A stretch of DNA of 64,000 nt from Bin80 sp965219915. GTDB lineage: Bacteria > Bacteroidota > Rhodothermia > Rhodothermales > Bin80. The stretch lies in assembly GCA_965219915.1 (NCBI GenBank), contig OZ244794.1:1488001-1552000 (forward strand), read 5' to 3'. Under the pieces are notes generated by a model that saw nothing but the letters and a program-made list of their open reading frames with translations, was not told the origin of the DNA and did no database searches. Each line of letters begins with the position of its first letter. Within the stretch, counting starts at the first letter, position 1. Positions 1 to 8,933 of the stretch are shown in pieces. The position numbers were made by a program, and so were the translations under genes.

Positions 1-1586
1 GCACCCAACTTGCTTCGAATCAAATGCACGACATGGAAGGCCAGGATGGACAGGAACAGATGGGCTTCAATCTGCTCATCTTTGCTGTGATAGATTGGGC
101 GGAAGCCCAGGTCGGATTTCATCGTTCGGAAAGAATGTTCAATTTCTCCCAACTGCCAGTACGTTCGTGCAAGATCCTCACAGGACCACTTCGTATGACT
201 GGTGCGCAGGACGTATCCGCCAAAGGCTTCGGTGCACGCATCATACGCCGACCGACGCGTCAGGAGAATCTTTTCGGCGTGCGCTTGCGGCCCCTTTTTG
301 TTCACGACCTGGATCTGGTAGTGATGTCCGACTTGTTTGTATTTCTCCACGAGCCGTCCCACCTTCCGCTCAATCACCGCATACGTCTTCGGACGTCTGG
401 GCAACGTGAGTCCCTCGTTCAAGTGTGCAATGGCCGCTTCAAATTTGGCGCGCTTCGTGGTTATGATCTGATCGCTGACCGCCTGCCGGGCTTCACTGTG
501 TAGATACACCCGCCGCTCTCCATCATTTTCCCCAAGCTTCCAGGCGCGTACGTTCATCTCATGGGTGGTTTGAAAAACTTGATCCGGTTCCCGGTCCGGC
601 ACCGGGGGCGTCTTCGTGCGCTGTACACAGATCCAGTTCAATCCCGCTTCCTTCAAATACGCCAAATTCGCCTCCGTCGCAATGCCCGCATCCATAATGA
701 CCGTCGGCTGGTCTCCATTCAACTGTTCAATGGCCGTGCGCAAGGTCTTCGGCTCACTGGCATTGCCGGGGAGAATTTCTGCGGTGCGCGGGAACCCCGA
801 AGCATCAAGGGTCATCGCCAGCGTGACCAGCGGACAATCGTTGCGCTTGTCCTTGCTGCGCCCATGGTGCAAGAACGCGCCCTTCTTGCGGCCCGTGTAG
901 TAGGTGTTGGTCAGATCATAGAACACGATCATTTCCGTAAAGCCCAATAATGCCCTGGTATTGCCAAAGAGCTCGTCCATGATCGTCTTCCGGTGCGCGT
1001 AGAGCCCGGCGGCAATGCGGTAGAGCGTCCGGTCACAGGGACGCTTGGCGTGGAGCAATTCCAGGATCCCGGACCGTTCGCACATCCAGTCATAGGTTTG
1101 TCGTTCACTCCCGGGAGAAAGCATCCGTCCCACGACCAGGGCGATCGCCCAGTGGATCTGATCCCGGTTGAAGTTCAAGGTTTGCAGGATCTGGGGAAAC
1201 TCCAACAGATCCAGCGCTTTGAGCGCCACGCGCTCGCCGCCAACGGTGTGCGTGTCCGTATGATGGATCTCGTTCGTGAGGATGGCATCCCGGTCATCGC
1301 GTGAATCATGGACATCATAGCCCTTGCGTTTGAGCTTCTCCATGATGTCCTGACTGGCCTGGCAAAGGACTTCATCTTCAAACGGCAAGCGCGCATGTCC
1401 GTGCAAGCCGTCGCGGACGAGTTGCATGAGCGTTGGCCATTGTTCTTTGGGGAGATTGAAGTCTTGGCCGAGGTTGAGGAGGGTTCGCTGCCGAGGGTTT
1501 CCGTGGACGCGATAGGATTCAATGATTGAATAGGTGTGTGTTTTTTCGCCGGATTTGAGGATACGGGGTTTGGCACGGATATACAT
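1..1586 (-). CDS. IS1634/IS4-superfamily DDE transposase, C-terminus outside the window
   Basis: The frame is open from an ATG at 1586 to the window edge (528 codons, no stop). The start reads MYIRAKPRILKSGEKTHTYS, followed by a stretch typical of IS1634-family N-termini. The DDE core is visible: first Asp in FYDLTNTYYTGRKKG, second Asp in VIMDAGIATEANL, and the Glu in YWQLGEIEHSFRTMKSDLG, followed by RPIYHSKDEQIEAHLFLSIL. The protein cuts and joins the element ends. No frameshift is seen, so it may be active. All plus-strand open frames over this stretch are shadows. The C-terminal few dozen residues are missing. Confidence 0.88.
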   Translation of the reverse strand, partial: MYIRAKPRILKSGEKTHTYSIIESYRVHGNPRQRTLLNLGQDFNLPKEQWPTLMQLVRDGLHGHARLPFEDEVLCQASQDIMEKLKRKGYDVHDSRDDRDAILTNEIHHTDTHTVGGERVALKALDLLEFPQILQTLNFNRDQIHWAIALVVGRMLSPGSERQTYDWMCERSGILELLHAKRPCDRTLYRIAAGLYAHRKTIMDELFGNTRALLGFTEMIVFYDLTNTYYTGRKKGAFLHHGRSKDKRNDCPLVTLAMTLDASGFPRTAEILPGNASEPKTLRTAIEQLNGDQPTVIMDAGIATEANLAYLKEAGLNWICVQRTKTPPVPDREPDQVFQTTHEMNVRAWKLGENDGERRVYLHSEARQAVSDQIITTKRAKFEAAIAHLNEGLTLPRRPKTYAVIERKVGRLVEKYKQVGHHYQIQVVNKKGPQAHAEKILLTRRSAYDACTEAFGGYVLRTSHTKWSCEDLARTYWQLGEIEHSFRTMKSDLGFRPIYHSKDEQIEAHLFLSILAFHVVHLIRSKLG

Positions 1587-1756
1587 GGTGGACTGCGGTA
1601 GTTAGGTGAGGTTAAACGGGGAGGTCCGCAACAAGATCCGCAATAATCCACTACATTAAGGGTTTTTGACAAAACAATTCAAAAAAGGGCACATTTTGCC
1701 CGAAATTGGCTGATTTTACCCCAAAATACCTGAGATCAGGTCAAAAAGTCAGACAC
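1..1756 (-). mobile_element. IS1634-like insertion sequence, left part cut by window edge
   Basis: The element carries a single DDE transposase reading leftwards out of the window. Its visible end is placed near 1756, where the minus strand reads GTGTCTGACTTTTTGACC; this resembles my recollection of IS1634-family ends but is not proven. About 170 bases of non-coding sequence lie between this end and the transposase start. The element sits inside an M19 dipeptidase gene, whose reading frame stops just after entering it. The other end and the target duplication lie outside the window, so the exact boundary is uncertain by roughly 10-20 bases. Confidence 0.75.
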
Positions 1757-2319
1757 GACGGAAGGGAAATGTCGAAGTCGCGGTAGGAGGAATCACACAA
1801 CTGATTGTCTCTTCCGTGTGTAAGTGTGATGTAGCGGATACCCCGTGCGTAGTAATGCTCCAGATCTGCCACGCTGTGAATCGGCGCTCCATTCTCCATG
1901 CCCATAGGTAGGGAAATCAGCCCTGCCGTCTTGTGCTCTGCCAAATCAGATGACCGAGTAGCAATGGCAAACTTGTCCGGCGCATGCTCAACAAATCCCT
2001 CCACCATGTCAATCAGTGAATCTGCAAGACTTTGAGCTGAGCCAGGAATATCCTGGCGTGCGCTCGGGATGTAAATCGACATGAATGGGGCATTCAACCC
2101 ACCAGTTACTGCTCTTGGATAGTCAAAATCACCCCCGATGGTTTCCTGACTGATATCTTCTGTGTATCGGGTCATGCGATAGGGAACATCAATATGCCCG
2201 TCAATAATGAGATATTCTTCTGCAAGTGCATGTGCCCGTTGCATGGTATTGTCGGTATTGTTTTGTGCGCAGCCTGCTAGAAGGAGTAGGGACAGGATAA
2301 CCAGTCGATGCATGTTCAT
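1757..2319 (-). pseudogene. Membrane dipeptidase (peptidase M19) lipoprotein, truncated by the IS
   Basis: The N-terminal half of a renal-dipeptidase-like (M19) zinc enzyme is present. A lipoprotein signal (MHRLVILSLLLLAGC) gives a lipidated Cys. It is followed by the first metal motif IIDGHIDVPYRM (His-x-Asp) and the family stretch IRYITLTHGRDNQLCDSSY. M19 enzymes are about 350-420 residues; here homology stops at about 190 residues, a short tail follows and a stop occurs inside the IS. The second half, with the remaining metal ligands, should lie beyond the element. An upstream in-frame ATG at 2352 exists, but 2319 or 2313 fits the signal peptide better. The remnant cannot be catalytically active by itself. 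Confidence 0.82.
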
Positions 2320-2540
2320 CTTGGTGTTAATGTATTCAATTGTGGCGTGCAAAAGCAGGACGTTTGGAGCAAGGTCACAGCACCCGGCCTATAGCTCTTG
2401 TGGTTGGATCTGTCATCGTCGTTTTGGATTGGCGCAGCTGTACGGCGAGGAGCGCTCATATTCGTGACTCCAAGAACCCCCGAAAGTGATTCGTCATGTC
2501 CAATCTAATCAGTACAGTTATGGACATAATTCCCCTAATC

Positions 2541-4220
2541 TTATCGGGCAGTTGCCTGTCCACGGACCTCGCGTATGACGGTCACATTCACCTGACCGGG
2601 GTATGTCAGTTCATTTTGGATGCGCAAAGATATATCCTCAGCAAGTTCGTGTGTCCTTTTGTCGGATATTCTGTTTTGCTGAACGATAACGCGGAGTTCA
2701 CGCCCCCCCTGGATTGCATAGGCCAGTCCAACACCGTCAAATGATTTGGCGATCCCCTCCATATCCCTCAGACGTTCGAGATACTCTTCACGGCGTATGT
2801 GGCGAGCACCCGGCCTAGCCCCACTGATGGCATCACATACCTGTACAATAGGTGCGTACAGCGTGGTCATTTCAATCTCGTCGTGGTGCGAGCCTACGGC
2901 ATTGCAAATTTGCTCATGTTCTTTGTAGCGTTTGCAGTACTCCATGCCGACGAGTGCATGGGGTTGATCATCAGATTCCTGGAGAACTTTGCCAATGTCG
3001 TGCAACAGACCCGCGCGCCGGGCCATACGGGCGTCGAGTCCCATCTCTGCGGCCATAAGTGAACAGAGGCGTGCTACCTGAATACTGTGGCTGAGCAAGC
3101 TTTGGCCGTAGCTTGTTCGGTATTTCATTTTCCCGACGATTGAAGTGAGGCCCTTTTTCATCCCACGCAGTCTCAGCTCAAGAACGGTGCGTTCGCCTAT
3201 CTCCTGGATCTCCTCCTCGACAGTTTTTTGGGCTTTACTTACGAATTGCTCGACGCTCGCAGGATGAATACGGCCATCTCGAATGAGATTGCTCAAAGCT
3301 ATCCGTGCTATTTCGCGTCGATAGGGATCAAATGAGCTGATTACGACTGCGCCGGGGGTATCGTCAATCAGTAGATCGACGTGTGCAGCACTTTCAAATG
3401 CACGAAGGTTTCGTCCCTCTCTTCCGATAATACGTCCCTTAATACCTTCAGAGGGCACGGGAACTACTGATACCGAGTTCGACTCAACCTCGTCTCTCAC
3501 GAGCCGTTGCATTGTGGTGAGGACGATTTTTTGCGCATCATGTTTGGCTGTGCGCTGTTTTTCGTCCCGAATCTCCAACAACTCCCGGGCGGCTTCTTCT
3601 CGCGCCTTCTCAACGATCTCCTCTCGTAGGTGTTGACGTGCCTGCTCCTGGGTCAGGCCAGCGATGACCTCCAGTTTCTTAATACGATCGTTGATGAGCG
3701 AGTTGAGCCTATGCTCCTTGGCATCCAGACCATCAATACGCTGAGAGGCCCGCTGTACTAGCTCATCAGCGCTCGCACGCAGGGTCTCAGCCTGAAGGTT
3801 AATCTTTTCACTTTCTGCTTGAAGTATCGCAACCGCTTCCGCTGCGTCCCGCAAGAGTTTTTGTCTTTTTGTTAGGCGCCTGTTCCTGTTGTTGAGCTTC
3901 TTGCGTTGACGATCATTCTTTGCTCTGGACCTTTGTTTATCCTGCTCCAGTTTTGCCTGTTCTTTCTCCAAGGTGGTACGTTGAGCATTGAATTCAGCAC
4001 GTTCATGGTCAAGCTCTGTTCTAGCCTTCTTAAGGGCCTCCGCTTTCAAGGCGGAAGACTCTTTTTCTGCTAGGGTAATAATTGCTGATGCTTGTTCGCG
4101 TGCACTCCTAAGCTTGCCCTTGGAGGTTTTAGCAGATATCCACCAAGTAACAACCAGGCCTGCAACAAACGCTACGATGGCAACGGCCAACAACAGGACG
4201 GCTTGCATACTACCGTCCAT
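2541..4220 (-). CDS. rny: Ribonuclease Y
   Basis: Membrane-anchored endoribonuclease that starts mRNA decay. The 559-residue length is normal for the family. Order of parts: one N-terminal membrane helix (about 6-28), a long charged coiled coil (about 30-215), a KH RNA-binding domain containing GRIIGREGRNLRAFE, and an HD domain with the metal-binding AGLLHDIGKV (His407-Asp408) and downstream SHHDEIE. The C-terminal stretch NVTVIREVRGQATA is typical. It is the last gene of the pheS-pheT-zapA group, about 200 bases after the structured RNA, so it may have its own promoter. A second Met four codons in is an alternative start. Confidence 0.96.
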   Translation of the reverse strand: MDGSMQAVLLLAVAIVAFVAGLVVTWWISAKTSKGKLRSAREQASAIITLAEKESSALKAEALKKARTELDHERAEFNAQRTTLEKEQAKLEQDKQRSRAKNDRQRKKLNNRNRRLTKRQKLLRDAAEAVAILQAESEKINLQAETLRASADELVQRASQRIDGLDAKEHRLNSLINDRIKKLEVIAGLTQEQARQHLREEIVEKAREEAARELLEIRDEKQRTAKHDAQKIVLTTMQRLVRDEVESNSVSVVPVPSEGIKGRIIGREGRNLRAFESAAHVDLLIDDTPGAVVISSFDPYRREIARIALSNLIRDGRIHPASVEQFVSKAQKTVEEEIQEIGERTVLELRLRGMKKGLTSIVGKMKYRTSYGQSLLSHSIQVARLCSLMAAEMGLDARMARRAGLLHDIGKVLQESDDQPHALVGMEYCKRYKEHEQICNAVGSHHDEIEMTTLYAPIVQVCDAISGARPGARHIRREEYLERLRDMEGIAKSFDGVGLAYAIQGGRELRVIVQQNRISDKRTHELAEDISLRIQNELTYPGQVNVTVIREVRGQATAR

Positions 4221-4423
4221 GTCTTTATGATTTTTCCCTAGGGATGGGGTTACCGTTTGGATATGGAAGGGTTCCTTACCAGGAACGTGGATGAGGCACG
4301 GGTTCCAGAAATTCTAGAACTATTGTTTGTTTCGGGTGTCGATTTATGTTCAAACTTAACCGAGGGGATGGACGGCTTTGGCAGGGGCTACTCTAGCTTA
4401 GACAGCTGCGATTAGTCAAAAAA

Positions 4424-4612
4424 GTGTCCGCGGGCGCCCGCAACGGTGGGTGTGAACCCCAAGGTACAAGATGGGGAGTTGCTCAAACCTTTCCATCGTC
4501 CCCTGCGTGATCACGACCTCTAACGAGGTTGGGGCCTGATGTCCAGGCCTGAAGGGTAACTCCCTTTATTGATAGTGTCGGTTCACATGCCTAAACCACT
4601 ACGGACGCTCCG
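4424..4612 (-). ncRNA. ssrS: 6S RNA (ssrS)-like structured RNA between zapA and rny
   Basis: The sequence folds by eye into the 6S plan. A closing stem pairs GCGTCCG (near 4608-4602) with CGGGCGC (4440-4434), then GTGG with CCAC, then GTGAACC (4586-4580) with GGTTCAC (4458-4452). Next comes a large symmetric bubble of about 15 and 14 unpaired bases, then GGGAGTT pairing with AACTCCC (4480-4474). The apical part holds two small hairpins (GGCCTG/CAGGCC and ACCTC/GAGGT). A run of T on the minus strand (4423-4418) ends it. 6S RNA mimics an open promoter and binds the housekeeping RNA polymerase. The position downstream of zapA matches that in proteobacteria. Ends are approximate. Confidence 0.7.
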
Positions 4613-4650
4613 GGATAAGCTAGGGTACAGTGACGCCGTAATCCAGTTCC

Positions 4651-4962
4651 CTATTCTTGGATAGAAATCGGATCAACCTCCGCTAACACTTCGGATAACT
4701 TACGGTCAAGATGGTCTGTTTCGCGATCAAGCGCGGCCACTAAGACATCAGAGGTCTCTCTTGCCCCATCCAGTTCTTCGGCTAAAAACAGGGCTGTTAC
4801 GACAGCAGCCACAAGATCCGGTTGGTCTGGGTGCTGCTCCTTAAATGCACGCATGCGCTGATCTACACGACGTGCCACATCCTGCATAGTCTCTACATCA
4901 CCGGCTTGCACCAGTAAAGGATAATCTCGATCAAGAATACGCACTTTGAGCGGTTGGTGCAT
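4651..4962 (-). CDS. zapA: Cell division protein ZapA
   Basis: Small (103 aa) FtsZ-ring stabiliser. The N-terminal globular part, with VRILDRDYPLLVQAGDVETM and ARRVDQRM, matches the ZapA family (ILGREY...E...L..AA..vd.km). The C-terminal part is a coiled coil (DHLDRKLSEVLAEV), which in the family makes the tetramer. It follows the coiled-coil gene by three bases and precedes the 6S-like RNA. The family is short and divergent, but the context pheT - coiled coil - zapA - rny supports the call. Confidence 0.85.
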   Translation of the reverse strand: MHQPLKVRILDRDYPLLVQAGDVETMQDVARRVDQRMRAFKEQHPDQPDLVAAVVTALFLAEELDGARETSDVLVAALDRETDHLDRKLSEVLAEVDPISIQE

Positions 4963-4965
4963 GGA

Positions 4966-5298
4966 TCAATTCTCCCTCTGGTCAAAGAGTAGATAATTGT
5001 CTATAGTCTTGATGAACTTATTGATCCGGTCAAGAAACTCCTGCTCGTTTTCATCAAAAGTGAGCACCGTGTTTGTGGGCTCGATATTTGAGGCAGCCTC
5101 GAGTTCAGCAATCTGCTCTGCGAGTTTTCGATTCTGTTGCCTCAGACGCTTGATTTCTCGTGCGGCGGCTTCGACCCGGTCACGAAGACGTCGTAGTGAC
5201 TTGGCCCCCCTTAGCGCGATGGTGGGTTGCATATCAAACCCTTGGCCGACTGGGGGCAGGTCAGGATTCTGTGCGGGAGGCGGATTTTCAACGAGCAT
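4966..5298 (-). CDS. Coiled-coil protein upstream of zapA, function unknown
   Basis: A 110-residue soluble protein. The N-terminus (about 1-28) is proline-rich and probably disordered. Residues about 35-70 form a strongly predicted coiled coil (RLRDRVEAAAREIKRLRQQN and onward). The C-terminus carries FDENEQEFLDRINKFIKTID. A small coiled-coil gene is commonly found beside zapA in this lineage, so a cell-division role is reasonable; homology to ZapB cannot be shown from the sequence. It starts about 75 bases after the pheT stop and is almost contiguous with zapA, so the two are probably co-translated. Confidence 0.7.
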   Translation of the reverse strand: MLVENPPPAQNPDLPPVGQGFDMQPTIALRGAKSLRRLRDRVEAAAREIKRLRQQNRKLAEQIAELEAASNIEPTNTVLTFDENEQEFLDRINKFIKTIDNYLLFDQREN

Positions 5299-5373
5299 AC
5301 TAGAAACAACCTTAACCAGATCTTTTACGACTCAAATTAAGGTAATGGTTCATATTGACATTGTCAAATCCCC

Positions 5374-7821
5374 TCAAGCACGTAACTCTGCGTCAAATTG
5401 TGCAGAAAGAGTTGTAACAATGTTTTGAACAATGTGATCAATCTCTTGATCTCGAAGGGTCCGATTTGCGCCAAAGCGCAATGAAAATGCCACACTTTTT
5501 TTACCTGGCGCAATCCCCTTACCCGTATAGATATCAAATATGTCTACGTTCTTGAGGAGTGCATGGCCAGCTTCGCGGACTTTATTGATCATGGGACCAA
5601 CAGGCTGTTGCGAATCCACGACCATAGCAATATCCCGCTCAACAACAGGGTAACGTGGTACCGGAAAATAAACGGCAGCTGGCCGTTCTTCACATATCAG
5701 TGCCAATCTGGTCCAATTAAATGTGGCAAAGAAAACAGGATCAGGCAAGTCGTAAGCTGCCTGTATCTCATCCGAAAGACGAGCGATAGTCCCGATCCAT
5801 TTTTTATTTACGGAAAGTGTTATGTGATGGGCTGTAATCTCTGTCGGCTCAATGCTCGGCTCCATCCTATGAACATCAAGATCCAATAAGCTTAACAGCT
5901 TCTCTACTTCGCCTTTGATGTCAAAGAAGTCCGCCAAAGGGATGCTGCCATCCCAGCTTTGCGGTCGTACAGGGCCGCTAATTCCAAAAAGGAGCACTTC
6001 ATATTCAGAATAGTTTTCTATGAAGGCTGCTTCATGCTCACTGAGGTGAAAGACATGCCCTAACTCATAGAATCGGAGTGTCCGTTGTCCGTGGTTAGCG
6101 TTGTGTTGCATAACATTCAGCATACCCGGCAGCAGTGAAGGCCGCAAGGTTGCCATGGAGCGGGATACCGCATTTACGGTACGTACCGGCGGATAATCTG
6201 CCTCGATGACCTCTTGGCTGAATTGAACAGCGTGTTCATCCGGCAACAGGCTGTTTGTATAGATTTCCCGGAATCCGTGACCATTTAGATAGGCGTGAAC
6301 ACGTTCACGCATCAGGTCAATGGGGCGCGTGACCGGAACGGATACAGGTAACGGCGTGGACTGCGATGCCTGGATTCGATTGAATCCATAGATACGTGCA
6401 ATCTCTTCAATCAGATCAATCTCTAAATGGATGTCAGGCCGGTAGCTAGGTACCTTGCATGAGATCGAATCGCATGCTTCCTGTGGGTCAAATCCCAGCG
6501 ATGTAAGGATTCGAAGGATATCCTTACGTGGGATTCGCATACCCAGGATTTTGGGTACACGGGCAAGCCGTAAATCAACCCTGGTTGCTGTTGAGGGATG
6601 GGGATGCGCATCCACGATCCCTGGGGTAACCGATCCACCTCCCAGCTCTGCAATCAGTGCGGCTACACGTGCGGTGGCCCATGCCTGACTGTCTGTATCA
6701 ACACCCCGTTCGAATCTGTAGGATGCATCTGTTGACATGCCCAGAGCTCTAGCAGACTTTCTTGTCCGGGAAGGGCAGAACCAGGCCCCTTCAATCAACA
6801 CGTTGGAGGTGGATTCGTCGACTTCAGAGTTTTCGCCTCCCATGATGCCCCCAATCGCAACCGGCCGCTCGCCATCACAAATCAGGACAACTCCCTCAGG
6901 CAACGAATGCTTTTTGCCGTCAAGTGTGGTAAACTCTTCCCCCTCGGCAGATTCCCGGACCACAATTCTTTGTTCAGCTATACGGTCATAGTCGAATGCG
7001 TGCAGAGGCTGCCCGCATTCATACATAACATAATTGGTCGCATCAACAACATTGTTTATGGAACGAAGCCCGATGGCTTCCAGTCGTTGCTTTAACCAGA
7101 TAGGCGAGGGGCCAACTTTAACGCCCGTGACAATCATTGCCGCATACCGGCGACACAGCTCGGGACACTGGATGTCGACCTTGATATGTTGGGTGGCCTC
7201 ACCGCCGTCTGGCGGAATGGTTACCTCTGGATGGTTTATCGGCACATTTTGCAGTGCGCATAGGTCTCGGGCCACCCCAATGTGACTGGTTGCATCCGCC
7301 CGATTTGGTGTGATGGCAATATCCAGTATCGAATCATGCACCTCCTGTCCATCTCTTTCCAGATAGTCACCAAGGGGCTCGCCAATCACCGCGTTTTCTG
7401 ATAGGACCATGATACCGCTATGGTCATCAGACAGTCCAAGTTCATCCTCCGCGCAGATCATTCCCATGGACATTTGGCCACGTATCTTGGATTTTTTGAT
7501 CTTGAGTACTTTTTCGCCGATGGTCAGGTGAGTACCGATTGTTGCTACTGGTACCCGTTGATCAGCGGCAACATTGGGAGCCCCACAAACTATGGGGATC
7601 AGTTCGCCCGTTCCCAGATCAATTTCGCAAAGCGTCAGGCGGTCAGCATTGGGGTGCGCACGCACCGAAACCACGCGTCCTACGAGGACGCCGTCCAATG
7701 ATGGACCGAGAAGTAGACTATCCTCGACCTCAAGCCCACACATCGTCAGAGCATTTGCAAGGTCCTCCGGGGACAGTTCGTGCGCTACATACTCGGACAG
7801 CCAGTTATAGGAGATCTTCAT
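5374..7821 (-). CDS. pheT: Phenylalanyl-tRNA synthetase beta subunit
   Basis: Beta chain of the alpha2-beta2 enzyme that charges tRNA-Phe. At 815 residues it has the usual bacterial length. It begins MKISYNWLSEYVAHELSPED, followed by the tRNA-binding OB fold (about 40-150, VVSVRAHPNADRLTLCEIDLG), the B3/4 editing region (about 210-400), B5 (about 410-480), the catalytic-like core (FYELGHVF region) and the C-terminal ferredoxin-like anticodon-binding domain (about 720-815, PVPRYPVVERDIAMVVD). It starts five bases after the pheS stop, so it is translationally linked to pheS and should share its attenuator. Confidence 0.97.
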   Translation of the reverse strand: MKISYNWLSEYVAHELSPEDLANALTMCGLEVEDSLLLGPSLDGVLVGRVVSVRAHPNADRLTLCEIDLGTGELIPIVCGAPNVAADQRVPVATIGTHLTIGEKVLKIKKSKIRGQMSMGMICAEDELGLSDDHSGIMVLSENAVIGEPLGDYLERDGQEVHDSILDIAITPNRADATSHIGVARDLCALQNVPINHPEVTIPPDGGEATQHIKVDIQCPELCRRYAAMIVTGVKVGPSPIWLKQRLEAIGLRSINNVVDATNYVMYECGQPLHAFDYDRIAEQRIVVRESAEGEEFTTLDGKKHSLPEGVVLICDGERPVAIGGIMGGENSEVDESTSNVLIEGAWFCPSRTRKSARALGMSTDASYRFERGVDTDSQAWATARVAALIAELGGGSVTPGIVDAHPHPSTATRVDLRLARVPKILGMRIPRKDILRILTSLGFDPQEACDSISCKVPSYRPDIHLEIDLIEEIARIYGFNRIQASQSTPLPVSVPVTRPIDLMRERVHAYLNGHGFREIYTNSLLPDEHAVQFSQEVIEADYPPVRTVNAVSRSMATLRPSLLPGMLNVMQHNANHGQRTLRFYELGHVFHLSEHEAAFIENYSEYEVLLFGISGPVRPQSWDGSIPLADFFDIKGEVEKLLSLLDLDVHRMEPSIEPTEITAHHITLSVNKKWIGTIARLSDEIQAAYDLPDPVFFATFNWTRLALICEERPAAVYFPVPRYPVVERDIAMVVDSQQPVGPMINKVREAGHALLKNVDIFDIYTGKGIAPGKKSVAFSLRFGANRTLRDQEIDHIVQNIVTTLSAQFDAELRA

Positions 7822-7826
7822 GAAAA

Positions 7827-8858
7827 TTAAAACTGTGCTAAAAACCGCACATCGTTTTCGTAGAAGATGCGGATATCATCAATACCGTACCGGAGCATGG
7901 CGGGGCGCTCTATGCCCATGCCGAAGGCATATCCGGTAAAGCGTTCGGAGTCAATACCCACGGCTTCTAGGACGTTGGGGTGTACCATACCGCTGCCTAG
8001 GATTTCCATCCATCGACCACCTTCTGGATGATCAGGCAGGTTCCACCAGATGTCTACTTCACCACTTGGTTCCGTGAACGGAAAGAAGCTGGGGCGGAAT
8101 CGCATCTTAACTTCGTCACCAAAAAATGCACGTGCAAAACCGGCAAGCGTGTGTTTAAGGTCGGCCATGGTTACGCCCTCATCCACGACCAGTCCTTCTA
8201 CCTGATGAAACAGGCAATAGGATTTATAGGTGATGGCCTCATTGCGAAAAACTCGCCCTGGCGCAATCAAGCGGAACGGGGGTTCTCCAGCCATCATTGT
8301 CCGAATCTGTACGGGAGAGGTATGTGTGCGCATCATGGCTCCGGCCCGGCCTTCTCCCGGCTCTTCAACAAAGAGTGTATCCTGCATGTCTCGGGCGGGG
8401 TGGTCTGCCGGAAAATTCAGCGCGGTAAAGTTATGCCAGTCATCCTCAATTTCGGGTCCCTCGGCAATCGCGAACCCCATGTGCTTAAATATATCTATGA
8501 TCTTGGCCAGGGCGAGCGTAATGGGATGTCTGGACCCGGCCCATTGGCTGCGTCGGCCGGGTAGTGTAAGGTCAATGTCCCAGGTGTTTGTAGTCTTTGC
8601 ACGGTGTTGCTCAATGGCAGACTCAAGTGTGGTTTGCGCTTCTTTACGCAGAGCATTAAGCAGCTGTCCGGCGCTGCGCCGATCCTGTTTGGGAAGATCT
8701 GGAATGGTCTTGAAGAGCTTGGGGATCACACCGCGTCGCTGTCCCATGAACCGGATACGGAATTCCTCCGCCTCTGCAGGCGTGTCAAGTGTTGCTCCCG
8801 CAATCTCCTCTGCGAAGGATGCAGCGACCGTTTTCAGATTCTCTAGATTTGTCTCCAT
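7827..8858 (-). CDS. pheS: Phenylalanyl-tRNA synthetase alpha subunit
   Basis: Catalytic alpha chain, 343 residues. It has an N-terminal coiled coil (about 1-85) and then the class II synthetase core: motif 1 around HPITLALAKIIDIFKHMGFA, motif 2 around APGRVFRNEAITYKSYCLFH, and motif 3 in YAFGMGIERPAMLRYGIDDI. The family's FRPSFFPFTEPSGEVDI is intact. The ATG at 8858 is only seven bases after the T-tract of a strong hairpin (8904-8865), which leaves little room for a separate promoter. Expression therefore probably depends on read-through from rplT or from a promoter near the rplT end, controlled by the Phe leader peptide. Confidence 0.97.
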   Translation of the reverse strand: METNLENLKTVAASFAEEIAGATLDTPAEAEEFRIRFMGQRRGVIPKLFKTIPDLPKQDRRSAGQLLNALRKEAQTTLESAIEQHRAKTTNTWDIDLTLPGRRSQWAGSRHPITLALAKIIDIFKHMGFAIAEGPEIEDDWHNFTALNFPADHPARDMQDTLFVEEPGEGRAGAMMRTHTSPVQIRTMMAGEPPFRLIAPGRVFRNEAITYKSYCLFHQVEGLVVDEGVTMADLKHTLAGFARAFFGDEVKMRFRPSFFPFTEPSGEVDIWWNLPDHPEGGRWMEILGSGMVHPNVLEAVGIDSERFTGYAFGMGIERPAMLRYGIDDIRIFYENDVRFLAQF

Positions 8859-8864
8859 TCTACC

Positions 8865-8904
8865 AAAACAAGAAACCCGCCAAGCCTGCGTGAGCAGGGG
8901 CGGG
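8865..8904 (-). terminator. Intrinsic terminator between rplT and pheS
   Basis: The minus strand has the stem CCCGCC-CCTGC, loop TCAC, then GCAGG-CTT-GGCGGG with a 3-base bulge, eleven base pairs in total. It is followed by TTTCTTGTTTT (8875-8865). It ends the infC-rpmI-rplT transcript unless the antiterminator forms. Confidence 0.85.
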
Positions 8905-8933
8905 AATGTTTCTCACCAAACTACATTCGGCCC

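Noticed and set aside
24..1529. Several plus-strand open frames at the window start
   Set aside because: They are antisense to a continuous minus-strand transposase with DDE motifs and show no domain themselves.
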